DNA of 64,000 nucleotides from Streptomyces sp. NRRL B-24484 (GCF_000717715.1 NZ_JOAI01000047.1:33871-97870); one strand, 5' to 3'; counted from the first letter of the stretch, positions 27,287-35,700 are shown. The notes: generated from the sequence alone by a model not told the origin. A program made the numbers and translations.

Positions 27287-27760
27287 TCAGGCGCCCGCGG
27301 GCGTCCGGCGGGCCGCGCGCTCGTCCATGGCTCCCGCCGCGATCCCGCACGCCGCGGCGGCCAGCGCGAGCGCCGTCGCCGCCGGATTGACCCAGCCGGG
27401 CACCGAGTCGTTGCGGTACGAGCCGCCGTCCGGCAGGTGGCACTCGAAACGGACCGGGACGAACCCGGCCTCCCAGTCCACGACGTGGATCCAGCGCTCC
27501 TGCGGGCCGGTGCGGCAGGGGTGCGGCGGGGCGGAGTCCGTGCCGCCGTCGCCCGCGTCCAGTGCGTCCAGGCCGACCGGCCCCAGCCCGCAGACGTACA
27601 CCGCCAGTGCGCCTGCCGCGGCCACCCGGGCCAGTCCGCGCCACGGCCGCCCCGGCAGCGGCTTCCCGCCGCGTCCCAGCAGCGCGGACGTGCCCGCCGC
27701 CGCGAGCGCGACCGCGGCGACGAACCCCGCCAGCGACAGGAACAGCAGCAGCAGACCCAC
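27287..27760 (-). CDS. Small membrane protein, function unknown
   Basis: A 157-residue protein with three or four hydrophobic helices: VGLLLLFLSLAGFVAAVALAA at the N-terminus, ARVAAAGALAVYVCGLGPVG, and NPAATALALAAAACGIAAGAM near the C-terminus. Between the last two is a polar loop with WIHVVDWEAGFVPVRFECHLP containing cysteines, probably outside the cell. No family is recognised. The GTG at 27760 follows AGGGGG; an earlier in-frame GTG lacks a ribosome site. The region upstream is non-coding. Confidence 0.7.
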   Translation of the reverse strand: MGLLLLFLSLAGFVAAVALAAAGTSALLGRGGKPLPGRPWRGLARVAAAGALAVYVCGLGPVGLDALDAGDGGTDSAPPHPCRTGPQERWIHVVDWEAGFVPVRFECHLPDGGSYRNDSVPGWVNPAATALALAAAACGIAAGAMDERAARRTPAGA

Positions 27761-28158
27761 GACAACCCCCTGATTGCGGCTCCCGCCGGCCGCGGGCCCT
27801 CTTCCCGGGCCGTCCGTTCGCCGACGCACCGTCAGAGAGCCTACCCGGCCGACCGCGGGAGCGGCCCCGGGCGCCGCACGGCCGGGCCGTCCCCCGGACG
27901 GCCGAAGCGGCCCGGTGGCCCCGCCGCCGCCCCGCGCCCTGCCGTGTCCGGCCCGCGTCCGACCTGCGTCCGTGCGGCGCCCGGCCGGGCCGTTCCGCCG
28001 GACCGGTCAACCGTCGGCCGGACCGCTGCGCCGATCGGGTGGAGTGTCGTGGCCGGGCCAACCCCGGAGGCCGTTCGTGCCGAAAAGGTGATGACGGCCG
28101 TTCGTCGATCGCGCGGCCGACGCGTCATCAGAACAGCTCGACACGACAGGAGTCCACC
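27761..28158. other. Intergenic region with inverted repeat before chaplin gene
   Basis: About 400 bases without a gene. TGATGACG at 28089-28096 and CGTCATCA at 28123-28130 form perfect 8-base arms, with GCCG/CGGC pairing further inside, giving a hairpin about 30 bases before the chaplin start. It may be a 5' leader structure or a regulator site. No recognisable BldN-type promoter was found with confidence. Confidence 0.45.
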
Positions 28159-28404
28159 ATGACCGCACTGCGCACCGCCCTGGCCCTCGCGGCCGCCGCC
28201 GGCACCCTCGTCCTCGGCGCGGCTGCCGGCCCGGCCTCGGCGAGCGCCGGCGCCGAGGGCGTGGCCACGAACTCGCCCGGTGTGCTGTCCGGCAACGTCA
28301 TCCAGATCCCGGTCCACATCCCGGTGAACGTCTGCGGCAACTCGATCGGCGTCGTCAGCATCCTCAACCCGGCGATCGGCAACGCCTGCGCCAACGTCGG
28401 CTGA
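28159..28404 (+). CDS. Short chaplin
   Basis: An 81-residue secreted protein. A signal peptide (MTALRTALALAAAAGTLVLG to ASA at about residue 30) precedes a single chaplin domain: GNVIQIPVHIPVNVCGNSIG then VVSILNPAIGNACANVG, with the paired cysteines at 59 and 77. Chaplins are amyloid-forming surfactants that coat aerial hyphae and spores and let them leave the water film. There is no C-terminal sorting signal, so this is the short, non-anchored class (ChpD-H type). The ATG follows GACAGGAG. It stands alone here rather than in a chaplin cluster and is strong evidence for a streptomycete. Confidence 0.95.
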   Translation: MTALRTALALAAAAGTLVLGAAAGPASASAGAEGVATNSPGVLSGNVIQIPVHIPVNVCGNSIGVVSILNPAIGNACANVG

Positions 28405-28429
28405 CACACCGGCACCGCCGACCTGTCGG

Positions 28430-28464
28430 CCCCGGGCCCGCCGTCACACCGCAACGGCCCGGGG
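28430..28464 (+). terminator. Possible terminator after chaplin gene
   Basis: Perfect 9-bp arms CCCCGGGCC and GGCCCGGGG, separated by 17 bases, lie 26 bases after the chaplin stop. The loop is rather long, so confidence is moderate. Confidence 0.5.
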
Positions 28465-28515
28465 TCGGCAGCCCCACCGCACCGCCCCGTCGGAACCCTC
28501 CGGCATGCTGTCCCG

Positions 28516-29223
28516 GTGCTGATCCACGGACACGACGGACCGACCGTCCCCGGCGAGCCCCTCACGGCCCGTCCGGGCTTCTGGGCCGACCACCTGCTGC
28601 CGCTCTGCCACCGGCCGGCCGAACCCGAGTGGTTCGGCGGGGACGGCGCCGATGCCGACGCCGTGGCCGAGGTCCTCTTCGACGAGCAGGCCTGGCCCGC
28701 CCTCCGGGTGCCCTTCCGCGACGGCCACACCGCCGTGCTCGTCCACCGCAACCTCCCCGGCGACGCGGGCCGCGACCTGCTGCTCACCCACCCGGACCGG
28801 AGCCGCCCCGAGCCGGTGCTGCTCGACGACGGCTGCGCCACCGGCCCGGGCCTGTCCTGGGCCGAACTGGACGCGATCGCCTCCGCCACCGCCCAGGCCG
28901 CCGAGGGCCTGCACGACCCGGACGCCCGGCTGCTGCTCCTGCTGCCCGCGCTGCACGGCCACCGCATCCCGCCCGGGGCCGCCGCACGGATCGCCGCCGC
29001 CCTGCTCGCCGTCGGGGCGCCGCCGGCCACCGTCCCCGCCGCCGTCTCCGAACTGCTGCACGGCCTCGGCTCCGGACCGGACCACGAGCCGTGCGCACCC
29101 TCCCCGCTGAGCGGCGGCCTTCCGGGCCCGGGCACCTGCGGACTCCCGCACGCCCTCGGCCTCGACCGCGCCCGGAGCGACCGCCTGGCCCGCGCCCTGG
29201 AAGCCCCGGCCTGCGGCTGCTGA
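28516..29223 (+). CDS. Hypothetical protein
   Basis: A 235-residue soluble protein without recognised family. It begins MLIHGHDGPTVPGEPLTARP, has an acidic middle (FGGDGADADAVAEVLFDEQ), then ALRVPFRDGHTAVLVHRNLP, and ends in a Cys-containing tail (CAPSPLSGGLPGPGTCGLP, ending ACGC). No signal peptide or membrane segment is present. Start is a GTG; CATGCT sits 6 bases before it and there is no ribosome site, so the mRNA may be leaderless. Codon use is normal for the window. Confidence 0.7.
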   Translation: MLIHGHDGPTVPGEPLTARPGFWADHLLPLCHRPAEPEWFGGDGADADAVAEVLFDEQAWPALRVPFRDGHTAVLVHRNLPGDAGRDLLLTHPDRSRPEPVLLDDGCATGPGLSWAELDAIASATAQAAEGLHDPDARLLLLLPALHGHRIPPGAAARIAAALLAVGAPPATVPAAVSELLHGLGSGPDHEPCAPSPLSGGLPGPGTCGLPHALGLDRARSDRLARALEAPACGC

Positions 29224-29361
29224 CCACCGCACGGACCGGACGGCCGGCCCGGCGGGCTGAGCCGTCCGTGAGCGGGCCCGGGCGTCGCGTCCGCCCTCGC
29301 ATGTCCCGGCAGGCGTCACGGCCGCGGGTGCCCGCGGGCGGGGAGCGCCTACGCTGTCCGG

Positions 29362-29925
29362 GTGATCACCTTCTCCGCGCCGCTCGCCGGCGACGTCCTG
29401 ATGCGGCCCGCCGTCCCGGAGGACGCCGAGGCGCTGAGCCGCGCGATGATCCGCAACCGGGAGCGCCTCCGCCCCTGGGACCCGCCGCGCGACGAGCACT
29501 GGTTCACCGTGGCCGGCCAGCGCGCCCGGCTGCACGACCAGCTCGTCCAGGCCGAGACCGGCCGGCTCGCCCTCTGGGTGCTCGCGAGCGGTGACGGGAT
29601 CGTCGGTGGCGTCACCCTGTCCAACATCGTGCGGCTGCACCTGTGCAGCGCCAACCTCGGCTACTGGGTGGACGCCGCCCGGGCCGGCCGCGGCCTGGCC
29701 TCCGCCGCCACGCTGCTCGCCTGTCGCGCCGCCGACACCGAGCTCGGCCTGCACCGCCTGGAGGCCGGCGCCGCCGCGGCCAACCTCGGCTCGCAGCGGG
29801 TGCTGGAGAAGTGCGGCTTCGAACGGATCGGCACCGCCCGCGGCCTGCTCTTCCTCGACGGCGCCTGGCACGACCACGTGCTGTACCAGAAGCTCCTCCA
29901 CGACCGCCCGCTGCCGACCGGTTGA
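29362..29925 (+). CDS. GNAT acetyltransferase, RimJ/RimL-like
   Basis: A 187-residue acetyltransferase of the ribosomal-protein-alanine type. Characteristic parts are LMRPAVPEDAEALSRAMIRN, the strand-turn VGGVTLSNIVRLHLCSANLGYWVDAARAGRGLASAAT with the acetyl-CoA site around RAGRGLA, HRLEAGAAAANLGSQRVLEKCGF and ARGLLFLDGAWHDHVLY. These proteins acetylate N-terminal or small-molecule amines. The physiological substrate here is unknown. The start is a GTG with TACGCT exactly 6 bases upstream and no Shine-Dalgarno, a textbook leaderless arrangement. Confidence 0.93.
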   Translation: MITFSAPLAGDVLMRPAVPEDAEALSRAMIRNRERLRPWDPPRDEHWFTVAGQRARLHDQLVQAETGRLALWVLASGDGIVGGVTLSNIVRLHLCSANLGYWVDAARAGRGLASAATLLACRAADTELGLHRLEAGAAAANLGSQRVLEKCGFERIGTARGLLFLDGAWHDHVLYQKLLHDRPLPTG

Positions 29926-29986
29926 GGCCCACCGACTGGTGCCCACCGGCTGTGGCGGCCCGGCCGAGGGCCCGGGCGGCGGCCGG

Positions 29987-30762
29987 TCAGCCCGCGTACG
30001 GGGACGGCAGGGCGAGGGTCGCGGCGACCGCCTCGGCGACGGCCCCGGCGTGGGTGAGCGGGACGGCGGCGGCGTCCGGGGCGGGCCGGACACCGCGGAC
30101 GGCGAGCAGGTGGAGCACCCGCAGCGTCCGCATGGTGTTGGAGGCGTGCGCCGGGACGGGGCCGGGCCGCCCGCGGCGAAGTCGGCGGCGACGGGGGCCA
30201 GCCAGTCGACGGACTGGCACCGGGTCAGTTCCGGGCGGGTCAGGGTGAGGGCGATCGCGAGGCCCGGCCGGTCGTCCTCCATGGCGTCGAAGAGGTGCTC
30301 GGTGGGGGCGAGCAGCCGGGCGCAGGCCAGGTCCAGCAGGTCGGCGGGCTCGGTGTGCGGGCTGCGGCCGAGGACGCCGAGCAGGTCGGCGCCGTGCGCG
30401 ACCGCGTGCAGCCGTCCGAGTTCGGGGTCGTGGCCGCGCAGGTCGGGTTCGGTGCGGTACCAGGTGTCGAAGGCGCGCTGCCAGGCCGGGTCGTGGTCGC
30501 CCGGGCGGACGAGCCGGGCGAGGACGAGCGGGGCGAAGGTGCGGGCCTGGATCTCCGGGTCGGTGAAGCGGTCCGCCATCTCGTCGCCGAGGCGGTGGCG
30601 TTCTGCGGTGGGCAGCCGCGGTATCCAGCGGTGCAGCAGGACGTAGGCCTGTTCGTCGCGGACCGCCGGGTCGGGTGAGCGCAGGTCGGCGCTGAGCGCG
30701 GCGACCAGCTCCGGTCCGGGCCGGAGGGTGTCGTCGTCGAGGAAGGGCCGCCACCTGGTCAC
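29987..30762 (-). pseudogene. DUF2785-type protein gene with one-base frameshift
   Basis: On the minus strand the frame from GTG 30762 (VTRWRPFLDDDTLRPGPELV) encodes a helical-repeat protein with AVRDEQAYVLLHRWIPRL, RLHAVAHGADLLGVLGRSPH and LLAPTEHLFDAMEDDRPGLA, the pattern of DUF2785. Near 30165-30175 coding jumps to another frame (GPVPAHASNTMRTLRVLHLL) and ends at 29987. Loss of one base in the GC-rich run there accounts for it. The repaired protein would be about 258 residues. The gene begins 55 bases from a 44-base poly-C run, and no ribosome site is visible, so the start is tentative. Confidence 0.6.
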
Positions 30763-30813
30763 CCGGCCGATGCCAGGGGAGGAGGGCGGGGGTCCGGACC
30801 CGCCGATCGGCGG

Positions 30814-30862
<49 letters not shown>

Positions 30863-30899
30863 CCGCGGCGTCCGGGAGTCGTGGTTGCCGGTGGCGACG

Positions 30900-31976
30900 A
30901 TGTCCACGCAGTGGCCCCGCTCCGTCCGGTTCGCACCCTGGCTGCTGGTGGCCGGCGGCCTGGTCTGGGACTCGCTGGCCACGGCCGACTACTGGGGCGA
31001 CCCGATGATGGCGGCCGCCTCCGTCCTGGCGGGCGCCCTGCTGCCGCTGCGGGACACCGTGGCCGTCGGTGCGGCGATCTCCCTCGGCGTGCTGGTGCTG
31101 ACCTCCCGGGACGGCACCCTCGGCACCACGGCCGGCTGGCTGGAGCTGACGAACACGGTGTTCGCGGCCCTGATCGGCATCTGGGTCAACCGGGTGATCG
31201 CCCGTCAGCGGCACCGGCTGGCGACGGTGCGGTCGGTGGCGGAGGCGGCGCAGCAGGCCGTGCTGCCCGCGCCGCCCGCCCGGGTGGGGACGCTGGCCGT
31301 CGCGGCCTGCTACCGGGCGGCGCAGACCGAGGCTCAGATCGGCGGGGACGCCTACGCCGTGCAGGAGACCCCGTTCGGGACGCGGCTGCTGATCGCCGAC
31401 GTCCGGGGCAAGGGGCTGCGGGCGGTGGCCGCCGTGTCGGTGCTGCTGGGGGCCTTCCGTGAGAACGCAGAGCGGGCACCGGACCTGCCGGCCCTCGCCG
31501 ACGCCCTGGAGCACTCGCTCGTCCGGGAGAGCGCCTGGAGCGACGAGGAGGTCAGGGCGGAGGGCTTCATCACCGCCGTGCTCGGCGAGGTGGACGGTGC
31601 GGGCGGCCGGGTGCGGCTGCTGAACTGCGGCCACCCCGGGCCGTACCGGCTGCCGGCCGGCGGGAGCGGGGTCGACCTGCTCGCGGCGCGCGACCCCGGC
31701 CTGCCGCTCGGCATGGGCGGCCTGGGGGTGCCGCGGTCCGCGCCGGACGCCTGGCCGTTCGCGCCGGGGGACACGCTGCTGCTGGTCACCGACGGGGTGA
31801 CGGAGGCCCGGGACGGCGCGGGGGAGTTCTACGACCCGGCTGCGCGGCTGGCCCCGCTCGGGCCGTTCGGCCGGCCGCAGCGGCTGATCGACGCCCTGGT
31901 CCTGGACGTCGAGCGGTGGACGGGCGGCCCGCGGGACGACGACATGGCGGTCCTCGCGGTGGCCCGCAGGACCTGA
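30900..31976 (+). CDS. Membrane-anchored PP2C/SpoIIE-type serine phosphatase
   Basis: A 358-residue protein. The N-terminus has three to four hydrophobic helices (FAPWLLVAGGLVWDSLA, MMAAASVLAGALLPL, VGAAISLGVLVLTS, LTNTVFAALIGIWV). A linker with AEAAQQAVLPAPPARVG leads into a SpoIIE-like phosphatase domain. Metal-binding residues are visible in AQIGGDAYAV, RLLIADVRGKGLRAV, LLVTDGVTEARD and GPRDDDMAVLAV. In Streptomyces such proteins act on anti-sigma-factor antagonists in partner-switching cascades. No anti-sigma or antagonist gene is adjacent. The ATG at 30900 is used; a TTG five codons earlier is possible. Confidence 0.9.
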   Translation: MSTQWPRSVRFAPWLLVAGGLVWDSLATADYWGDPMMAAASVLAGALLPLRDTVAVGAAISLGVLVLTSRDGTLGTTAGWLELTNTVFAALIGIWVNRVIARQRHRLATVRSVAEAAQQAVLPAPPARVGTLAVAACYRAAQTEAQIGGDAYAVQETPFGTRLLIADVRGKGLRAVAAVSVLLGAFRENAERAPDLPALADALEHSLVRESAWSDEEVRAEGFITAVLGEVDGAGGRVRLLNCGHPGPYRLPAGGSGVDLLAARDPGLPLGMGGLGVPRSAPDAWPFAPGDTLLLVTDGVTEARDGAGEFYDPAARLAPLGPFGRPQRLIDALVLDVERWTGGPRDDDMAVLAVARRT

Positions 31977-31998
31977 ATCCGTCCGTCCCGGCATTGCG

Positions 31999-32034
31999 TC
32001 TGGAATTTCTGTCCAGATCGGACGTATAGTCCAG
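31999..32034 (+). promoter_or_regulatory. Leaderless promoter with inverted-repeat operator
   Basis: TCTGGA (31999-32004) and TCCAGA (32012-32017) are perfect 6-base arms spaced by 7, followed by the -10 box TATAGT at 32025-32030 and another half-site GTCCAGA at 32029-32035. The start codon at 32038 is 7 bases after the -10, so transcription should begin at the ATG. The repeat covers the -35 position, as expected for repression, probably by the PAS-HTH protein itself. Confidence 0.7.
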
Positions 32035-32037
32035 AGC

Positions 32038-32676
32038 ATGGAGACGCGCGAAACCGACCCGCGGGTCCGGCTCTGGGGCCCGGTGTGCCAGGCCGTCGCC
32101 CTGCTGCTCGGCCCCTATGCCGAGGTCGTGCTGCACGACGCCGAACGGGACCGGGTGCTCGCCATCTGGAACCCCCACGCCGGCCGCGCCCCCGGCGACC
32201 CCTCGCTGCTCGGCGAACTGGACCGTCTGGAGCCCGCCGCCCAGGACGTCTTCGGCCCGTACGAGAAGCTGCTCGCCGACGGCAGGCGGCTCTCCTCGGT
32301 GAGCGCGGTGCTCCGCGGCGAGGACGGCCGCCCGTCCGCGGTGCTCTGCGTCAACCTCGACCGCACCCCGCTCGACCAGGCCGCCGCCGTGCTCAGCCGG
32401 TTCGCCGCCCCCACCGTCGAGCGGCCCGAGGCCCTGTTCGAACAGGACTGGACGGAACGCATCCAGGAGATCGTCGGCACCCACGTCCGCGAACGCGGCC
32501 GCGCGGTCGAACGGTTCGGCCGCGCCGAGCGCATGGAGGTGCTCGCCGACCTCGACCGGGCCGGCGTCTTCGCCGTCCGCCGCGCCGTCCCCGTCGTCGC
32601 CACCGCCCTCAAGGCCTCGCGCTCCACCGTCTACGCGCTGCTCGCCGACCTCAAGGACCCCCGGAGCCCCCGATGA
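32038..32676 (+). CDS. PAS-HTH regulator, YheO/DauR-like
   Basis: A 212-residue regulator. The N-terminal PAS-like domain (VRLWGPVCQAVALLLGPYAEVVLHD, FGPYEKLLADGRRLSSVSAVLRGEDGRPSAVLCVNLD) matches YheO-type sensors. The C-terminus carries a helix-turn-helix (ADLDRAGVFAVRRAVPVVATALKASRSTVYALLADLK). The relative DauR controls D-arginine use in Pseudomonas, so an amino-acid ligand is plausible. Translation should be leaderless, and the operator upstream suggests self-control. Its stop overlaps the aminotransferase start (ATGA), making it the first gene of a three-gene operon. Confidence 0.88.
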   Translation: METRETDPRVRLWGPVCQAVALLLGPYAEVVLHDAERDRVLAIWNPHAGRAPGDPSLLGELDRLEPAAQDVFGPYEKLLADGRRLSSVSAVLRGEDGRPSAVLCVNLDRTPLDQAAAVLSRFAAPTVERPEALFEQDWTERIQEIVGTHVRERGRAVERFGRAERMEVLADLDRAGVFAVRRAVPVVATALKASRSTVYALLADLKDPRSPR

Positions 32677-33806
32677 CCCGACTGCCCGACTTCCGCCTGG
32701 AGACCTACTTCTCCCGCTGGGAGTTCACCGCCCGCCACCACCTCACCGCCTCCGACGCGCAGACCATGACGATGGCCGAGCTCGTCGGCCTCGCCGACGC
32801 CGAGGACCGCCACGCCTGGGAGAACCTCGCCCTCGGCTACACCGAGACCTTCGGCGACCCCGGCCTGCGCGAGGCGATCGCCGGCACGTACGAGACCGTC
32901 GGCGCCGACGACGTGGTCTGCTTCGCCGGCGCCGAGGAGGGCCTGTACATCGCCATGCAGGCGCTGCTCGACCGCGGCGACCACGCGGTGGTCGTCACCC
33001 CCAACTACCAGTCCGCCGAGACCGTCCCGCTCGCCCTCTGCGAGGTCACCGGCGTCGCCCTGGACGAGAAGCAGGACTGGGCGCTCGACCTCGACGCCGT
33101 CACCGCCGCGCTGCGCCCGACCACCAAGGTGCTGTCCGTCAACTTCCCGCACAACCCGACCGGCAAGGTGATCGACCGGGCCGAGTTCACCGCGCTCGCC
33201 GCCCTCTGCGAGGAGCGCGGGATCCACCTGTTCAGCGACGAGGTCTACCGCGGCCTGGAGCGAGACCCGGCCCGGATCCTGCCGCAGGCCGCCGACCTCG
33301 CGCCGAGCGCCCTCTCGCTCAACGTCACCTCGAAGTCGCTCGGCCTGCCCGGCCTGCGGATCGGCTGGATCGCCTGCCGGGACGCCGCGCTGCGCAGCCG
33401 CCTGGAGCGGGCCAAGCACTACACCACCATCTGCAACGCGGCCCCCAGCGAGATCCTCGCCCGGATCGCGATCAAGGCCCGGGCCGGCATCCTGCAGCGC
33501 AACCGCGGCATCATCGCCGCCAACCTGCCGCTCTTCGACGCCTTCTTCGCCGAGTTCCCGGACCTCTTCGAGTGGCGCGCCCCCGACGGAGGCTGCGTCG
33601 CCTACCCGCGCTACCTCGGCGCGGACGGCGTCGAGGCCTTCTGCACCGCGCTGGTCGAGGAGGCCGGCGTGCTGCTGCTGCCGTCCGCCGTCTACCGCTC
33701 CGAGCTGACCGACACCCCCGCCGACCGCTTCCGGATCGGCGTCGGCCGCAGCGACCCGGGGCCCGCCCTGCAGGCCTTCGCCGACTGGCTGCGGGCCCGC
33801 CGGTGA
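32673..33806 (+). CDS. PLP-dependent aminotransferase, class I/II
   Basis: A 377-residue fold-type-I aminotransferase. Key parts are FETYFSRWEFT-like N-terminus, LGYTETFGDPGLREAIAGTYE, the NFPHNPTGKV substrate loop, FSDEVYRGLE with the PLP-stacking Asp/Tyr, and SKSLGLPGLRIGW with the Schiff-base lysine at about 221. The overall look is that of the aminotransferase group that includes capreomycidine synthase-like enzymes; the amino acid acted on is unknown. It overlaps the regulator gene by four bases and the NlpC-like gene by four, so all three are coupled. No biosynthetic cluster surrounds it. Confidence 0.9.
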   Translation: MTRLPDFRLETYFSRWEFTARHHLTASDAQTMTMAELVGLADAEDRHAWENLALGYTETFGDPGLREAIAGTYETVGADDVVCFAGAEEGLYIAMQALLDRGDHAVVVTPNYQSAETVPLALCEVTGVALDEKQDWALDLDAVTAALRPTTKVLSVNFPHNPTGKVIDRAEFTALAALCEERGIHLFSDEVYRGLERDPARILPQAADLAPSALSLNVTSKSLGLPGLRIGWIACRDAALRSRLERAKHYTTICNAAPSEILARIAIKARAGILQRNRGIIAANLPLFDAFFAEFPDLFEWRAPDGGCVAYPRYLGADGVEAFCTALVEEAGVLLLPSAVYRSELTDTPADRFRIGVGRSDPGPALQAFADWLRARR

Positions 33807-34273
33807 CCGCCGGCTTCGTGGCACGGCTGCCCGCGGCCTTCTGGCAGGTCCCGTACGCCGGGGCGCGCTTCCCCGGCTCGCGCGCGGTCGCCGAGCGCCC
33901 CGGACTCGAACACGGCGCCAACTGCCAGTCGTTCGCCGGCGCCGTGCTGGAACGGTCCGGCCTGCTGGTGCCCGCGTTGCGCTCCAGCGAGCTGTGGGCG
34001 GACACCGCGAGCACCGTCCGGGTGGCCGAGCCCCTCCCGCTCGACCTGCTGTTCTTCGGCCGGGACGAGGACCCCTGGGGCGCGCACATCGGCGTGCACG
34101 CCGGTGGTGACTCGGTGCTGCACCTGTGCGCCGAAGCGGGCCGCCCGGCGCTGTGGAGCCTCGCCGACTTCGCCGCCCGCGAGCGCTACCGTGTCCTGCT
34201 GGGCGCCAAGCGGGTCACCGTGCGGGCACCCGCACCCGCCGCGGGCGACGGGGCGGCCTCCGCGGATTGGTAG
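33803..34273 (+). CDS. NlpC/P60-like cysteine hydrolase
   Basis: A 156-residue protein with the small cysteine-peptidase arrangement: GANCQSFAGAVLERSG (candidate nucleophile Cys about 41) and GAHIGVHAGGDSVLHLC (candidate His about 95). It has no signal peptide, so unlike most NlpC/P60 enzymes it is probably cytoplasmic and may cleave or form amide bonds in small peptides. The GTG overlaps the aminotransferase stop (GTGA, 33803-33806). The context with a PAS regulator and an aminotransferase suggests processing of amino-acid or cell-wall-peptide fragments; that is inference. Confidence 0.75.
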   Translation: MTAGFVARLPAAFWQVPYAGARFPGSRAVAERPGLEHGANCQSFAGAVLERSGLLVPALRSSELWADTASTVRVAEPLPLDLLFFGRDEDPWGAHIGVHAGGDSVLHLCAEAGRPALWSLADFAARERYRVLLGAKRVTVRAPAPAAGDGAASADW

Positions 34274-34337
34274 ATTGTCGGCGCAGCAGTGCCCCGGCAA
34301 CGCCGGTAGAACCGCACCCACACCGGAGGGAAACCCC

Positions 34338-35621
34338 GTGTCACAGCCGTCCACCACCACGTCGGCCGGCCCGGAGCAGGGGGCGGAACTCGCCGCCGCC
34401 CGGGCCGCCTACGAGCAGCTCCGCACCCGCGGCCTGAGCCTCGACCTCACCCGCGGCAAGCCCTCGCCGGAGCAGCTCGACCTCTCGGACGCGCTGCTGA
34501 CGATCCTGCAGCCGGGCGACGTGCGCGCCGCGGACGGCACCGACTGCCGCAACTACGGCGGCCTGCTGGGCCTGGCCGAGCTCCGCGCGGTCTTCGCCGA
34601 GCTGCTCGACGTCCCCGCCGACCAGCTGTTCGCCTGCGGCAACGCCAGCCTCACGGTGATGCACGACGTGGTCGCGCACGCCATGCTCTCCGTCCTGCCG
34701 GGCGCCAAGCAGCGCTGGGCGGACGAGGACGAGGTCCGCTTCCTCTGCCCGGTGCCCGGCTACGACCGGCACTTCACCATCTGCGACCGCTTCGGCATCA
34801 CCATGGTGCCCGTCCCGCTGACCGGCGAGGGCCCGGACATGGACGTCGTCGAGGAGCTCGTCGCGGCCGACCCGCGGATCAAGGGCATGTGGTGCGTGCC
34901 CAAGTACAGCAACCCCAGCGGCGAGACCTACAGCGACGAGACCGTCCGCCGGCTGGCCGCCATGCCGACCGCCGCGCCCGACTTCCGGCTGTTCTGGGAC
35001 AACGCCTACGCGGTGCACCACCTGACGGACGACCGCACCCCGCTGCTGCCGGTGCTGGCCGCCTGTGAGGAGGCCGGCAACCCGGACCGCGCGTTCGTCT
35101 TCGCCTCCACCTCCAAGATCACGGCCGCCGGAGCCGGGGTGGCCTTCTTCGGCTCCTCGCCCGCCAACACGGCCTGGTACGCCCGCCTCGCCGCGGCCCA
35201 GACCATCGGCCCGGACAAGGTGAACCAGCTGCGGCACGCCCGCTTCTTCACCGACACCGCCGCGGTGGAGACCCACATGGAGCGCCACCGCGCGCTGCTG
35301 GAGCCCCGCTTCGCCGCCGTGTACGAGGTGCTGGAGCGCGAGCTCGGCCCGCTCGGCATCGCCACCTGGACGCGGCCGCTCGGCGGTTACTTCGTCAGCC
35401 TGGAGGTGCCCGAGGGCTGCGCCTCCGAGGTCGTCCGCCTCGCCAAGGAGGCCGGCATCGCGCTGACCCCGGCGGGTGCGGCCTTCCCCGGCGGCAACGA
35501 CCCGCGCGACAGCCAGATCCGGCTGGCCCCGTCCTTCCCGTCGGTGGACGAGGTCCGCTCCGCGATGGAGGGCGTCGCGGTCTGCGTCCGCCTCGCCGCC
35601 GCCGAGCGCGCCACAGCCTGA
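34338..35621 (+). CDS. Aspartate-type aminotransferase (class Ic)
   Basis: A 427-residue PLP enzyme of the putative aspartate aminotransferase Ic group. Markers are LSLDLTRGKPSPEQLDLSDALL, DCRNYGGLLGLAELRAVFAELL, GNASLTVMHDVVAHAMLS, CPVPGYDRHFTICDRFGI, CVPKYSNPSGETYSDETV, FWDNAYAVHHL and FASTSKITAAGAG with the PLP lysine about 260. It should exchange amino groups between aspartate or similar acids and 2-oxoglutarate. The GTG at 34338 follows GGAGGG. It lies 64 bases after the preceding operon, so may be cotranscribed or separate. A strong terminator follows. Confidence 0.93.
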   Translation: MSQPSTTTSAGPEQGAELAAARAAYEQLRTRGLSLDLTRGKPSPEQLDLSDALLTILQPGDVRAADGTDCRNYGGLLGLAELRAVFAELLDVPADQLFACGNASLTVMHDVVAHAMLSVLPGAKQRWADEDEVRFLCPVPGYDRHFTICDRFGITMVPVPLTGEGPDMDVVEELVAADPRIKGMWCVPKYSNPSGETYSDETVRRLAAMPTAAPDFRLFWDNAYAVHHLTDDRTPLLPVLAACEEAGNPDRAFVFASTSKITAAGAGVAFFGSSPANTAWYARLAAAQTIGPDKVNQLRHARFFTDTAAVETHMERHRALLEPRFAAVYEVLERELGPLGIATWTRPLGGYFVSLEVPEGCASEVVRLAKEAGIALTPAGAAFPGGNDPRDSQIRLAPSFPSVDEVRSAMEGVAVCVRLAAAERATA

Positions 35622-35629
35622 CCCCCCGC

Positions 35630-35672
35630 CGGTTCCCCGCGCCCCGACCACCCGGCGGGGTGCGGGGAACCG
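35630..35672. terminator. Bidirectional terminator between aminotransferase and CLC genes
   Basis: Two 16-base arms (CGGTTCCCCGCGCCCC and its near-complement) pair with one mismatch around an 11-base loop, 8 bases after the aminotransferase stop and 28 bases from the convergent CLC stop. Confidence 0.8.
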
Positions 35673-35700
35673 CGCGACTCGGACGGTGGTGACGGTTCCC

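Noticed and set aside
28020..28158. BldN-type promoter for the chaplin gene
   Set aside because: GTTCG-like fragments occur but no pair with correct spacing to the known consensus could be defended.
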